Assembly (NCBI RefSeq): GCF_002261265.1 | Contig: NZ_NEVK01000006.1 | Span: 62,001-126,000, forward strand | Length of the DNA stretch: 64,000 nt | Source: Bordetella genomosp. 7 | GTDB taxonomy: Bacteria > Pseudomonadota > Gammaproteobacteria > Burkholderiales > Burkholderiaceae_B | Direction of reading: 5' to 3' | In this document: piece after piece, positions 26,802-36,403 of the stretch | How the letters are laid out: each line of letters begins with the position of its first letter | How positions within the stretch are numbered: position 1 is the stretch's first letter | Translations under genes and position numbers: made by a program | The notes under the pieces: model-generated | The model's input: the letters and a program-made list of their open reading frames with translations, nothing else | Database searches by the model: none | What the model was told of the DNA's origin: nothing

Positions 26802-27203
26802 ATGTTGCGCCTGACTGCCCCGACACGACTACGCCATCGCGCCGCCATCTGGCTGGCCTTGTGCGTATTCGTGCTGAAGGCGCTGGTGCCGCAGGGCTTC
26901 ATGCCGGGCACCGACCCGGGCGCCACGCTTATCCAGTTGTGCTCGGCGGCCGGCCCGATCTGGGTCGAAGGGCCGCACAAGGCCGATCACCGGCCCGACG
27001 CCCAGCATGCCGAACAATCGGCAATGTGTCCGGTGGGCGTTGCGCTGGCCGCATTGCCGCTGATGTCGGCCCCCGCGGGCGTGGCCCCGGTGTTCGACGC
27101 CACGCCCATGCGCATTGCCGCGCGCGCGCCGCCCGCGCACGCTTGCGGCGTCCCACCTTGCGCGCCTCTGGGCGCGCGTGCTCCTCCTCTGCGTCTCGGT
27201 TAA
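26802..27203 (+). CDS. DUF2946-like small exported protein
   Basis: A 133-residue protein with one N-terminal hydrophobic segment (AAIWLALCVFVLKALVPQGFMPG). A His-rich stretch (HKADHRPDAQHAEQ) and a CPVG follow, a layout seen in DUF2946 proteins beside TonB receptors. It precedes the receptor gene by 55 bases. A role in metal handling near the receptor is an inference only. Confidence 0.65.
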   Translation: MLRLTAPTRLRHRAAIWLALCVFVLKALVPQGFMPGTDPGATLIQLCSAAGPIWVEGPHKADHRPDAQHAEQSAMCPVGVALAALPLMSAPAGVAPVFDATPMRIAARAPPAHACGVPPCAPLGARAPPLRLG

Positions 27204-27258
27204 CAGATTCCGGCCCATCGCCGTGCGATGGCCTCGTCGTTTCTAACCGGGAAATCCC

Positions 27259-29403
27259 ATGCTTTGTCATTCCGCCAGGACATCCGTCCTGCAGCGGCGC
27301 ACGGCTATTGCCGCGGGCCTCGCGTTGCTTGCGCCCCTGTGCGCACGTGCGCAGGACGCCGCCGACGCGCCCGTGGCCACCCTGCCCGCCATTTCCGTAT
27401 CCGCCAGCGAACCCACGCTGGATCAGCCCGCCGCGACAGGCTCGTTCCTGTCGCTGACGCCCCTGCAGACACCCGCCAGCCTGGACATCATCACCAACGA
27501 GCAATTGAGTGAACGCGGCGATGTCTCGGTCATGGACGCCATCACCCAGGCGCCCGGCATCAGTGCATTTCGCCACCCCGGCAATGGCGGATCGTCGCTG
27601 TCGTCGCGCGGATTCACCGACTCGAATTCGGTCGCCATTCTGTACGACGGCATACGGCAGTATGGCGGACTGGGGCAGACCTTCGTATACGACCCCTGGT
27701 CGGTCGACCGCATTGAAGTCTTGCGCGGCCCGGCCTCGGTGCTGGTCGGCGAAGGCGCCATCGGCGGCGTGGTCAATATCATTCCCAAGAAGCCCGGCCG
27801 CGGCCCCATCCAGAACGAAGTGCAGGCGGCCGTGGGCACGCACGATACGCAGCGCCTGGCCTTCGGCAGCGGCGGCGCGCTGGACGAGCGCTGGTCGTAT
27901 CGCGTGGACGCCAGCGGCAACCACAGCAATGCCGGCATGAGCCTGGGCGATGCGCAAAACGCCGCGATAACGGCCGCGCTGCGGCTGGACGTATCGCCCG
28001 CCCTGAACTTCACGCTGACGCACGCCCATGCCTGGCAAGAACCCGCCCGCTACTTCGGCACGCCGCTCATCGACGGGGAAATCGATTATTCGCTGCGCCA
28101 CGAGAACTACAACGTGGCCGACAGCAAGATCATCTACCGCGATAGCCGCACCGAACTGCAGGCCGAATGGTCCCCTGCCGCCGCCACGACCGTACGCGGG
28201 CGCGTGTACTACCTGGGCAGCGACCGCGACTACCGCAATGTCGAGAACTACACCTGGCAACCCGGCAGCGGCCTGATCGAGCGCAGCGCCTACACTGCCA
28301 TCCAGCACGACCAGTCGCAGGTTGGCGCGCGGGCCGATGCCGTGCACACGCTCGAGCTGGCGGGCCTGCTCAACCAGGTGGCAATAGGCGCCGAAATCAA
28401 CCGCAGCCGGCTCACGCATACCAATAATTCGCCGTATGGCGGAACCTCGCTGGTGGACCCGCGCGATGTCGACCATGGCGAATTCATCAACGAAGCGGGT
28501 ACATTCCCGCGCTACCGCAATACCGCCACCCAGTACGCCCTTTTTGCCGAAGACCGGCTGGTGTTGAATGAACAATGGTCGCTGCTGGGCGGCGTGCGCT
28601 ACGACCATATCGACCTGCATCGCGAAGACCTGGCGGCCGGCGCCACGGCCTACCGCCGCACCTATACCAATGTGGGCTGGCGGGTGGGCGCCGTATACAA
28701 CGTGCTGCCGACGCTGGCGCTTTATGGCCAGTATTCCCGGGCCGCCGACCCGGTGGGCAGCCTGCTGTTGATGTCGCCGGCCAACAAAGACTTCGAACTG
28801 TCGCAGGCCCGCCAGATCGAAGTCGGCATCAAGCAGACGTTCTGGGACAACGCCGGCGAATGGACGCTGGCCGCCTATCACATCCGCAAAAAAGACCTCG
28901 TCACGCGCGACCCGGACGACCCATCGCTGCGCGTGCAGGTCGGCAGCCAATCCAGCCGTGGCCTGGAATTGACGCTGGGCCTGGACCTGGGCCGCCACTG
29001 GCGCCTGGACTTCAATGGCGCCATGCTGGACGCCCGTTACGATGACTACACCGATACATCCGGAGGCGCCGCGGTATCCCGGCGCGGCAACGTGCCGCCC
29101 GATGTGCCCGAGCGCCTGGCCAACCTGTGGCTGAGCTGGCGCTTTGCGCCCCAATGGACCGCCAGCGCCGGCCTGCGCTATGTGGGCAAGCGGTTCGCGG
29201 ACAGCGCCAACCAGCTGGAAATGGCGGCCTATACCACCACCAACCTTGCCCTTCAATGGGATGCCCGGCGCGACCTCACTCTTGCCCTGCGCGCCTACAA
29301 CGTCTTCGACAAGCAGTACGCCGAGACCGCTTACTACAACCAGACGCAATGGCTGCTGGGCGCGGAGCGCCGCGTGGAGCTGTCGGCCCATTATCGATTC
29401 TGA
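27259..29403 (+). CDS. TonB-dependent siderophore receptor
   Basis: Outer-membrane receptor of 714 residues. A signal peptide (AAGLALLAPLCARAQ, about 31) is followed by a plug domain (SLDIITNEQLSERGD; QAPGISAFR; DRIEVLRGPASVLVGEGAIGGVVNIIPKKP at about 155-182) and a 22-strand-type barrel that ends in the outer-membrane signature HYRF. It imports an iron complex using TonB energy. The following gene, 12 bases on, is a PepSY membrane reductase, so uptake and reduction are linked. No convincing Fur box is visible in the 55-base upstream gap. Which siderophore it binds cannot be read here. Confidence 0.93.
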   Translation: MLCHSARTSVLQRRTAIAAGLALLAPLCARAQDAADAPVATLPAISVSASEPTLDQPAATGSFLSLTPLQTPASLDIITNEQLSERGDVSVMDAITQAPGISAFRHPGNGGSSLSSRGFTDSNSVAILYDGIRQYGGLGQTFVYDPWSVDRIEVLRGPASVLVGEGAIGGVVNIIPKKPGRGPIQNEVQAAVGTHDTQRLAFGSGGALDERWSYRVDASGNHSNAGMSLGDAQNAAITAALRLDVSPALNFTLTHAHAWQEPARYFGTPLIDGEIDYSLRHENYNVADSKIIYRDSRTELQAEWSPAAATTVRGRVYYLGSDRDYRNVENYTWQPGSGLIERSAYTAIQHDQSQVGARADAVHTLELAGLLNQVAIGAEINRSRLTHTNNSPYGGTSLVDPRDVDHGEFINEAGTFPRYRNTATQYALFAEDRLVLNEQWSLLGGVRYDHIDLHREDLAAGATAYRRTYTNVGWRVGAVYNVLPTLALYGQYSRAADPVGSLLLMSPANKDFELSQARQIEVGIKQTFWDNAGEWTLAAYHIRKKDLVTRDPDDPSLRVQVGSQSSRGLELTLGLDLGRHWRLDFNGAMLDARYDDYTDTSGGAAVSRRGNVPPDVPERLANLWLSWRFAPQWTASAGLRYVGKRFADSANQLEMAAYTTTNLALQWDARRDLTLALRAYNVFDKQYAETAYYNQTQWLLGAERRVELSAHYRF

Positions 29404-29415
29404 CCCCCTGACACC

Positions 29416-30795
29416 ATGAACACTGACACCAAGACGATCGACTCCGTCGCCGACACCGACGCCGTGCGCCGCGCACATGTGTACAGGGCCGTATGGCGGT
29501 GGCATTTCTACGCCGGGCTGCTGGTCCTGCCTTTCCTGATCCTGCTGGCGATTACCGGCGCCCTGTACCTGTTTCACCACGAGATCGAAGACGCCTGGTA
29601 CCGCGACCTGCGCGAAGTCCGGCCGGCCGACAGCCCCGCACTGGCGCCATCGGCGCTGGCCGACGCGGCGCTGCGCGCCCATCCGGGTACGCTGGCCAAG
29701 TACCTGCCGCCCGCCGCGCCCGACGCAAGCGCCCAGGTGGTGGTCAAGCCCGCCGACGGCGCCAACATGAGCGTCTACGTCAATCCGTACAACGGCCAGG
29801 TGCTGGGCGCGCATGCCGAGCGCGACACGCTGATGTGGACGATAAGGCGGCTGCACAGCCTGGACTATTTCGGGCCGGTGGCCAACGGCGCCATTGAAAT
29901 CGCGGCCGGCTGGTCGATCTTGCTGGTGCTGACCGGCGCGTACCTGTGGTGGCCGCGCGGGCGCAAGCAAGGCGTCATCAGTGTGCGCGGCAAGCCGCGG
30001 CAGCGCGTGTTCTGGCGCGACACCCATGCCGTGACCGGCGCCATGGTCGCGCTGTTCATTCTGTTCCTGGCGGTCACCGGCATGCCGTGGTCCATTGTGT
30101 GGGGCGGCAAGGTCAACCAATGGGCCAACGGCAACAACTTCGGCTACCCGGCGGGCGTGCGTGTGGCCGTGCCCATGTCCGATGAACACCTGGCCCACCA
30201 GGGCCCGACCACCTGGTCGCTCGAGCAGGCCCGCGTGCCCCGGTCGGCGCACGCGCATGCCGCGCAAGCCATCGGGTTGGACCAGGCCGTCGCCGCCTTC
30301 GACCGGCTTGGCCTGGCGCCCGGATATGCCGTGGTCATGCCGCGCGACGCGACGGGCGTGTATACGGCTTCGGTGTATCCGGATGATCTCGCCCGGCAGC
30401 GCGTCGTGCACCTGGACCAGTACACGGGCAGGCCCTTGCTGGATATGAGCTACGCCGACTACGGGCCGTTGGGCAAGGCCCTGGAGTGGGGCATCAACGT
30501 GCACATGGGCCAGGAGTTCGGCCGTGCGAACCAGCTGGTGCTGCTGGCCGCCTGCCTGGGCATGGTGCTGCTGAGCGTGTCGGGCGCCGTCATGTGGTGG
30601 AAACGCCGGCCCTCGGGCGGCCTGGGCATACCACCGCTGCCGCACAATCGCCGGGCCTTGCAAGGCGTCATGGCGGTGATGATCGCGGGGGGCATCGTGT
30701 TTCCGCTGGTGGGAGCCTCTCTGGTGATCATGCTGCTGGCCGATTTGCTGGTGCAGCGCCGCGCGCGTGTTGACACTGCCGTGCCCGGCGTGTAG
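29416..30795 (+). CDS. PepSY-domain membrane reductase
   Basis: Inner-membrane protein of 459 residues with four or five membrane helices and two periplasmic PepSY-like regions. The histidines in WRWHFYAGLLVLPF, IRRLHSLDYFGP, WRDTHAVTGAMVA and NVHMGQEFG are the probable b-haem ligands of this family. Members such as FoxB reduce ferric siderophores in the periplasm. It is 12 bases downstream of the TonB receptor. Start is the ATG at 29416. It ends with a short cytoplasmic tail. Confidence 0.88.
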   Translation: MNTDTKTIDSVADTDAVRRAHVYRAVWRWHFYAGLLVLPFLILLAITGALYLFHHEIEDAWYRDLREVRPADSPALAPSALADAALRAHPGTLAKYLPPAAPDASAQVVVKPADGANMSVYVNPYNGQVLGAHAERDTLMWTIRRLHSLDYFGPVANGAIEIAAGWSILLVLTGAYLWWPRGRKQGVISVRGKPRQRVFWRDTHAVTGAMVALFILFLAVTGMPWSIVWGGKVNQWANGNNFGYPAGVRVAVPMSDEHLAHQGPTTWSLEQARVPRSAHAHAAQAIGLDQAVAAFDRLGLAPGYAVVMPRDATGVYTASVYPDDLARQRVVHLDQYTGRPLLDMSYADYGPLGKALEWGINVHMGQEFGRANQLVLLAACLGMVLLSVSGAVMWWKRRPSGGLGIPPLPHNRRALQGVMAVMIAGGIVFPLVGASLVIMLLADLLVQRRARVDTAVPGV

Positions 30796-31101
30796 GTTTG
30801 CATCATCATGACTGCGCGCGCCCCATCCACCCATTTCGTTCATTGCGCGGCCGCTGGCCGCCAACGGGGCGCGGCTCATCTCATCGTCACCGTCGTCGCA
30901 CCGCCCGCCGGCCAGCCGGCCGGTCGCGCGGCGCCACCGCCGCCCGCGGCCCGCAAGGGCTGAACGCAGCCGGCTGCCCGCAGCCCGGCTGCCAGCGTTT
31001 TCCTGGCGGCTCCAGCATCCCGATTCCTTCGTACGTCCGTCGCACTGCCGTGCCGGACGCGCGCGCCGGAGCCTGTGCATTGACTGACGGGTGACACACT
31101 C
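30796..31101. other. Intergenic region, no convincing gene
   Basis: A 306-base gap. The only open frame of note on the plus strand (30808-30963, 51 codons) is alanine/proline/arginine-rich, lacks a ribosome-binding sequence and resembles background. I see no hairpin with a U-run and no repeat. Confidence 0.4.
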
Positions 31102-31962
31102 ATGACAAACGAAAAAACGGCGTTCGCCGCTCATGGCGCCACGGCGCTTTTCGTGCTGCTGTGGAGCAGCGGCGCGATTGTCTCTAAATGGGGGCTGGCT
31201 TATGCCTCTCCCTTCGCCTTCCTGATATTGCGTTTTTCTCTCGCACTGCTTGCCCTGCTGGCGCTGGCCCGCGCGGCCGGCCATCCGTGGCTGCCCGAGC
31301 GCGGCGCGCGCACGCGCAGTGTGGCGGCCGGCCTGGCCATGATGGGCGGCTATTCGGCGTGCTATTTCCTGGCCCTGGATAGCGGCCTGACACCCGGCGT
31401 GCTGGCCACCGCGCTGGGCGCGCAACCCTTGCTGACCCTGGCGCTGGTGGAGCGGCGCTTCGGCTGGCGCCGCATGGCAGGGCTGATGCTGGCGTTGACC
31501 GGACTGGTGCTGGTCATGTGGGACGGCATCGAGGCCGCGCGCTTTTCCATCATCGGCATGCTTTATGCGGCAGGCGCGCTGTTATGCATGACGGGGGGCG
31601 CCATCCTGCAGAAAAGCCTGCGCCAGCCGCCATTGCGCGCCCTGCCGCTGCAATACCTGGCCGGGTTGATGCTGTGCGTGGCGCTCGCGCCATGGCAGCC
31701 GTGGCAAGCCACGCTCGGCGCCGGCCTGCTGGCGACATTGCTGTGGCTGGGCCTGGTCATTTCGGTAGGCGCCACCCTGCTGCTGTACCGCCTGATCCAG
31801 GCCGGCAACCTGGTCAATGTGACCAGCCTGTTCTACCTGGTGCCAGGCGGGACCGCACTGCTGGACTACCTGCTGCTGGGCAACCCGCTGGCGCCCCTGG
31901 CCATGGCCGCGATGGCTCTCATCCTGGCCGGCCTGGCACTGGTGCTGCGCAGCGCACCATAG
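31102..31962 (+). CDS. EamA/DMT-family transporter
   Basis: Inner-membrane protein of 286 residues with ten hydrophobic segments arranged as two EamA repeats (FVLLWSSGAIVSKWGL at the start of the first; YAAGALLCMTGGAILQKSL at the start of the second). The family exports small metabolites. Stands alone; substrate unknown. A GTGACACACTC sequence precedes the ATG with no strong ribosome-binding site. Confidence 0.9.
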   Translation: MTNEKTAFAAHGATALFVLLWSSGAIVSKWGLAYASPFAFLILRFSLALLALLALARAAGHPWLPERGARTRSVAAGLAMMGGYSACYFLALDSGLTPGVLATALGAQPLLTLALVERRFGWRRMAGLMLALTGLVLVMWDGIEAARFSIIGMLYAAGALLCMTGGAILQKSLRQPPLRALPLQYLAGLMLCVALAPWQPWQATLGAGLLATLLWLGLVISVGATLLLYRLIQAGNLVNVTSLFYLVPGGTALLDYLLLGNPLAPLAMAAMALILAGLALVLRSAP

Positions 31963-32019
31963 CGGTAGCGGGGCGCCCCGTGAAGGGGCGCTTCAAGGGC
32001 AGCCTGTATCCAGCATTAT

Positions 32020-32033
32020 CAATAATGTTATTG
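32020..32033. promoter_or_regulatory. Palindrome upstream of amidohydrolase
   Basis: CAATAA-TG-TTATTG is a perfect 6-2-6 palindrome 60 bases before the amidohydrolase ATG, in an otherwise GC-rich area. It may be the operator of the GntR-type regulator encoded two genes downstream. A weaker relative (TATCAACATTCGAT) lies at about 35026-35039 before that regulator gene. Confidence 0.35.
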
Positions 32034-32093
32034 ACCATCAAAGCGGCACGGGTGTAACGTCCCCTCACCGCATCGCCTGCGAGCAGACACGAT

Positions 32094-32996
32094 ATGAGCG
32101 CTCCGCCCGTCGACCACACGCTGTGCCTGGCCCCCCTGCCCGACATCGCGCCAGCCGTCTTCCCCGTTCCTCTCGGCGCGTGCGATACGCACGCGCACGT
32201 TATCGGCGATGGCGTGCGCTACCCGTATGTAGAGAACCGAAGCTACACGCCGCCGCCCGCGCCCGAGGCGCGCTACCTGGCGATGCTGGGCGGCTGCGGC
32301 ATGACGCGCGGCGTGCTGGTTCAGGTCAGCGTGCACGGCACCGACAACCGCTACATGCTGGAAGTGCTGCGCCGCCATCGCGACACCTTGCGCGGCGTGG
32401 CCGTCGTCGGCCCCGATGTCGGCGACCGGGAACTGGAAACCCTGCACGCGGCCGGCGTACGCGGCCTGCGCTTTAACGTGTTGTTCGGCGGCGGCGTGGG
32501 CCTGGATGCGCTTGACCGCCTGGCGCCACGCATGGCAGCGCTGGGCTGGCATGCGCAGTTCCTGATGGACGTGCGCCACCTGCCCGAGGCCATGCCGCGC
32601 CTGGCTGCGCTGCCCGTGCCCTGCGTCTTTGATCACATGGGCCACATGCCGGTAGCCGAAGGAATGCAACACCCAGGCTTCCAGGCGTTGCTGCATGGCG
32701 TCAGGGAATATGGATGGTGGGCCAAGCTGTCCGGCGCCTACCGGCTGAGCGACCAGTTCGACCACTACGACGACGTCACGCCCTGGGCGCAGGCGTTGAT
32801 CGAGGCGGCGCCCGACCGCATGGTATGGGGCAGCGACTGGCCGCACGTGGCCATCCCTCGCATGCCAGATACCGGCGTGCTGCGCAACCTGCTGGCCAAA
32901 TGGGCGCCATCCGACGCGCTGCGCCGCCGCATACTGGTAGACAACCCCCAGACACTCTACGACTTTCCCCCTGTGCCAGGGCATGCCGCGCCCTGA
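32094..32996 (+). CDS. Amidohydrolase (LigI-like lactone hydrolase family)
   Basis: A 300-residue TIM-barrel metal hydrolase of the amidohydrolase_2 type. The first metal motif is CDTHAHV (HxH), the central VFDHMGHMP and the late WGSDWPH with catalytic Asp are typical. Closest known enzymes hydrolyse 2-pyrone-4,6-dicarboxylate or other lactones of aromatic breakdown. It is followed 21 bases later by an MFS transporter, then a convergent GntR regulator. The true substrate is not visible; it is probably an organic acid lactone. Confidence 0.85.
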   Translation: MSAPPVDHTLCLAPLPDIAPAVFPVPLGACDTHAHVIGDGVRYPYVENRSYTPPPAPEARYLAMLGGCGMTRGVLVQVSVHGTDNRYMLEVLRRHRDTLRGVAVVGPDVGDRELETLHAAGVRGLRFNVLFGGGVGLDALDRLAPRMAALGWHAQFLMDVRHLPEAMPRLAALPVPCVFDHMGHMPVAEGMQHPGFQALLHGVREYGWWAKLSGAYRLSDQFDHYDDVTPWAQALIEAAPDRMVWGSDWPHVAIPRMPDTGVLRNLLAKWAPSDALRRRILVDNPQTLYDFPPVPGHAAP

Positions 32997-33017
32997 AAAC
33001 CAACCGGAGACAAGGAA

Positions 33018-34265
33018 ATGAGCTGGTTCAGCGAACTGCCGCCCACCGGCAAGCGCACTTTCTACGCGTCTTTTCTGGGCTGGACGATAGACGCCCTGGA
33101 CTACATGGTGTTCACCTTCGTCATCTCGACGCTGGTCACCTTGTGGGGCATAGACCGCGGGCAGGCCGGCATGCTGGGCACCGTGACGCTGCTGTTCTCC
33201 GCCATCGGCGGATGGGGCGCGGGCATACTGGCCGACCGCTACGGGCGCGTGCGCATCCTGCAGATCACCATCCTGTGGTTTTCGGCGTGCACCGTGGCCA
33301 TCGGCTTTACGCAGAACTTCGAACAGATCTTCATTCTGCGCGCATTGCAGGGGCTGGGCTTCGGCGGCGAATGGGCCGTAGGCTCGGTACTGATGGGGGA
33401 AATCATCAAGTCTAGGCATCGCGCCCGCGCCGTTGGCACGGTGCAGAGCGGCTGGGCCGTGGGCTGGGGCCTAGCGGCGCTGCTCTACACCATCGCCTTT
33501 TCGGTATTGCCGGAACAATGGGCGTGGCGCAGCCTGTTCTGGGTGGGCGTGCTGCCGGCGCTGCTCGTGCTGTATATCCGCAAGCACGTGCCCGAGCCCG
33601 AAATCGCCGGGCGGGTGCGCGGCACAAAAAGCGCGGACCATCCCAAGGTATCGCCGTGGCTGATTTTTTCTCCGGCGCTGCTCAAGACGACGCTGCTGTC
33701 GGCGCTGCTGTGCACCGGCATCCAGGGCGGCTATTACGCCGTCACCACGTGGCTGCCCACTTATCTGAAAGTCGAGCGGCAATTGTCGGTGCTGAATACC
33801 GGCGGCTACCTGCTGGTGATCATCGTGGGGTCATTCTGCGGGTATATCGCCGGCGCGCACATGGCCGACCGCCTGGGACGCCGCCTGAACTTCGTGATCT
33901 TTTCAGTACTGTCGGGGGTGTGCGTGTATTTCTACACGCAGGTGCCGCTGACAGACAGCCAGATGCTGTTCCTGGGTTTTCCGCTGGGCTTTGCGGCCTC
34001 GGGCATATTCGGGGGGCTGGGCGCCTACCTGACCGAGCTGTTCCCTACTGAAATACGGGCCAACGGGCAGGGCTTTGCGTACAACTTCGGGCGCGGCGTG
34101 GGCGCGCTGTTCCCGACACTGGTGGGGTACCTGAGCAACAGCCTCGGCCTGGCCATGGCCATCGGCATCTTTGCCGGCGGCGCCTACGCGGTGGTGCTGC
34201 TTGCCACCCTGCTGCTGCCGGAAACACGCGGCCGCGAGCTGTCGACGCTGAGCGACCTGAGCTAG
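33018..34265 (+). CDS. MFS carboxylate transporter
   Basis: A 415-residue, twelve-helix MFS protein. DYMVFTFVIS in helix 1, the loop 2-3 motif GILADRYGRVR, and LQGLGFGGEWAVGSVLMGE in helix 4 are typical of the AAHS/MHS (aromatic acid or metabolite:proton symporter) branches. It probably imports the acid processed by the amidohydrolase next door. AAGGAA precedes the ATG at 33018. Its TAG overlaps the stop of the convergent GntR gene. Confidence 0.88.
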   Translation: MSWFSELPPTGKRTFYASFLGWTIDALDYMVFTFVISTLVTLWGIDRGQAGMLGTVTLLFSAIGGWGAGILADRYGRVRILQITILWFSACTVAIGFTQNFEQIFILRALQGLGFGGEWAVGSVLMGEIIKSRHRARAVGTVQSGWAVGWGLAALLYTIAFSVLPEQWAWRSLFWVGVLPALLVLYIRKHVPEPEIAGRVRGTKSADHPKVSPWLIFSPALLKTTLLSALLCTGIQGGYYAVTTWLPTYLKVERQLSVLNTGGYLLVIIVGSFCGYIAGAHMADRLGRRLNFVIFSVLSGVCVYFYTQVPLTDSQMLFLGFPLGFAASGIFGGLGAYLTELFPTEIRANGQGFAYNFGRGVGALFPTLVGYLSNSLGLAMAIGIFAGGAYAVVLLATLLLPETRGRELSTLSDLS

Positions 34266-34981
34266 GCGTGCGCGGGCCGGGCCGCCGCGCGCGCCGGATA
34301 GCGGTGGCGGTTCACGGCCAGGTAGGCATCGCGCGACGGCGCCAGGTGTTCGCGGCACAGCCGCGCCAGTTCGTCGCGCTGCCCGGCACGCAGCGCATCG
34401 ATCATGGCCCAGTGTTCCTGGCGCGCGCGCTCGCGGTACGACGCGTCGACCAGCGAGCTGAAGCGTATGGCATGCGTCTGGCGCGCATATTCCTGGATGG
34501 CTTTCTGCAGCACGCCGTTTTCACAGAAGCCGAACAATGCCTGGTGAAACCGCTGGTTGGTATGAAACACCGCGCGCGGGTCGCCGTCGGCCACCGCGCG
34601 GTCATGCTCGCGCTGGATGTCGGTCAGTTCGCGCAAGGCCGCCGCCGGCAGCGGGCAAGGCAGAATGCGGGCCGCCTCGCCTTCGAGCAATTCGCGCAAT
34701 TGGTAGAGCTCGGCCACTTCCCGGGGCGTGAACGCCCGCACCTCGCAACCCACGTTCTTGCGGCGGTCCACCAGCCCAAGCCGGGCCAGCTCGGCCAGGA
34801 CTTCGCGGGCCGCGTGGCGCTTGAAGCCGAAGCGGCGAATCAGGTCGTCTTCGATCAGGCGTTCGCGCGGATGCAGGATGCCCAGCACGATGTCTTCTTC
34901 GAGTATGCGTACGGCATCCGCGATGGCGGGCGCTTGAGCGGACGCGGCGGCGGGCGGGGGTTCTGACCAGACCTGGGACAT
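34262..34981 (-). CDS. GntR-family regulator (FCD type)
   Basis: A 239-residue regulator: winged helix-turn-helix (ERLIEDDLIRRFGFKRHAAREVLAELARLGLV around 45-80) and a C-terminal FCD ligand domain with the metal-binding FHQALF histidine. ATG at 34981 is used; TTG three codons earlier is in frame. Converges on the MFS gene and probably controls the amidohydrolase/MFS pair in response to its acid substrate. Confidence 0.9.
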   Translation of the reverse strand: MSQVWSEPPPAAASAQAPAIADAVRILEEDIVLGILHPRERLIEDDLIRRFGFKRHAAREVLAELARLGLVDRRKNVGCEVRAFTPREVAELYQLRELLEGEAARILPCPLPAAALRELTDIQREHDRAVADGDPRAVFHTNQRFHQALFGFCENGVLQKAIQEYARQTHAIRFSSLVDASYRERARQEHWAMIDALRAGQRDELARLCREHLAPSRDAYLAVNRHRYPARAAARPAHA

Positions 34982-35040
34982 CGATGTCAATACGGCGGCT
35001 CGCCCTGCGGGCAGAAGCAGTCACTATATCAACATTCGAT

Positions 35041-36288
35041 TCATTGTTGGGCCATGGCCGGCGCCGGCGCGCCAGCCGCCGCGCTGCGGTCGTCGATGGG
35101 AAAATGCAGCAGCGCCGCCACCAGCCCGGCCACCGCGGTGGCGGCCCAGATCGGCGTGTACGACCCGGTCAGGTCATATACCAGGCCGCCCAGCCAGGCG
35201 CCCAGGAACGACCCCACCTGGTGGCTCAGGAAGCACACGCCAAACAAGGTGCCCAGGTACCGGGTGCCGAACACCTTGGCCACCAGCCCGCTGGTCAGCG
35301 GCACCGTGCCCAGCCAGGTCAGCCCCATGACGGCCGCAAACAGCACCACCGACAGCGTGCTCTTGGGCAGCAGGAAAAACGCCGCGATCGCCGCCCCGCG
35401 TATCAAGTACAGCCAGCCCAGCACGATCTGCTGCCGGTACCGGCCGCCCAGCCAGCCGCACGCCCAGCTGCCGGCCATATTGAACAGGCCGATCAGGGCC
35501 AGCGCGGTGGCCCCCAGGCCCGCCGGCATGTGGCAAAGCACCAGGTAGCCCGGAAGGTGCGTGGCGATGAAGGCGAGCTGGAAACCGCAGGTAAAGAACC
35601 CCAGCGTCAGCAGGCAATAGCCGCGATGCCGGCAAGCCTGCGACACCGCCTCGCGCAGCGACATGACGGGCTCCTGCGTGGCCGCCCCTCCGCCCTGCGC
35701 GGGGCGGTCGAGCAACAACCCCAATGGCGCGACCAGCAGCATCAGGATGGCCAGCCCCCACAGCGACATCGACACGCCGCCGCTGTCGCGCAAGACCTCG
35801 GCAAACGGCACCAGCACCACCTGGCCGAGCGACCCGCCGGCGCTGGCGATGCCCAGCGCCATGCTGCGCCGCTGCGGCGACGCCGCGCGCCCCACCGCGG
35901 CCAGCACCACACCGAAACTGGTGCAGCTCACGCCTATGCCCACCAGCACCCCCATGCCCAGCACCAGCAGTACGGGGGAATCGGCCGCCGTCGCCAGCGC
36001 CAGCCCGGCCGCGAACGCCGCGGCGCCAAACCCCACCACCGGTGCCGACCCGTAGCGGTCGGCCGCCGCTCCCGCAAACGGCTGCGCCACGCCCCACACC
36101 AGATTGTGCAGGGCGATGGCGAATGCGATCTGCGTCACCGGCAGGCCGCGATCGAACGAAAATGGATTGATGAACAGTCCAAAGGTCTGCCGGACGCCCA
36201 TGGCGGCGCTGAGTAACAGCGCCGCGGCCACCACCACCCAGACAACCGGATGACCCGACAAGGGCCGCGAGGGATTTGCGCTATGCAT
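35041..36288 (-). CDS. MFS transporter (oxalate/formate-antiporter-like)
   Basis: A 415-residue twelve-helix transporter. The start RQTFGLFINPFSFDRGLP and the loop motif AAADRYGSAPVVG are of the MFS group around monocarboxylate and oxalate/formate antiporters. AAGGAG stands 12 bases before the ATG at 36288, which decides the start against the longer open frame. A LysR gene lies upstream on the same strand (115 bases). Substrate unknown. Confidence 0.87.
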   Translation of the reverse strand: MHSANPSRPLSGHPVVWVVVAAALLLSAAMGVRQTFGLFINPFSFDRGLPVTQIAFAIALHNLVWGVAQPFAGAAADRYGSAPVVGFGAAAFAAGLALATAADSPVLLVLGMGVLVGIGVSCTSFGVVLAAVGRAASPQRRSMALGIASAGGSLGQVVLVPFAEVLRDSGGVSMSLWGLAILMLLVAPLGLLLDRPAQGGGAATQEPVMSLREAVSQACRHRGYCLLTLGFFTCGFQLAFIATHLPGYLVLCHMPAGLGATALALIGLFNMAGSWACGWLGGRYRQQIVLGWLYLIRGAAIAAFFLLPKSTLSVVLFAAVMGLTWLGTVPLTSGLVAKVFGTRYLGTLFGVCFLSHQVGSFLGAWLGGLVYDLTGSYTPIWAATAVAGLVAALLHFPIDDRSAAAGAPAPAMAQQ

Positions 36289-36403
36289 GACGGTGCGATC
36301 TCCTTTGCGGTGATGGTGGCACGCGCCCGTGCGGGCCGGCAAAGGAAAAGATTTCGGCCGCGGATGAAGGCAATTCATGCACGGCGGCCAGACGCGCCCG
36401 AGG

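Noticed and set aside
30808..30963. 51-codon small protein between the PepSY and EamA genes
   Set aside because: Low-complexity Ala/Pro/Arg composition and no ribosome-binding sequence.
26929..31425. A 1498-codon open frame on the minus strand
   Set aside because: It runs antisense through the DUF2946, TonB receptor, PepSY and EamA genes. Its composition (Arg, Gly, His, Ala, Gln) is that of GC-rich reverse-strand shadow, with no domain.
32028..33419. A 463-codon minus-strand frame opposite the amidohydrolase and MFS genes
   Set aside because: His/Gln/Arg-rich shadow with no family marks.
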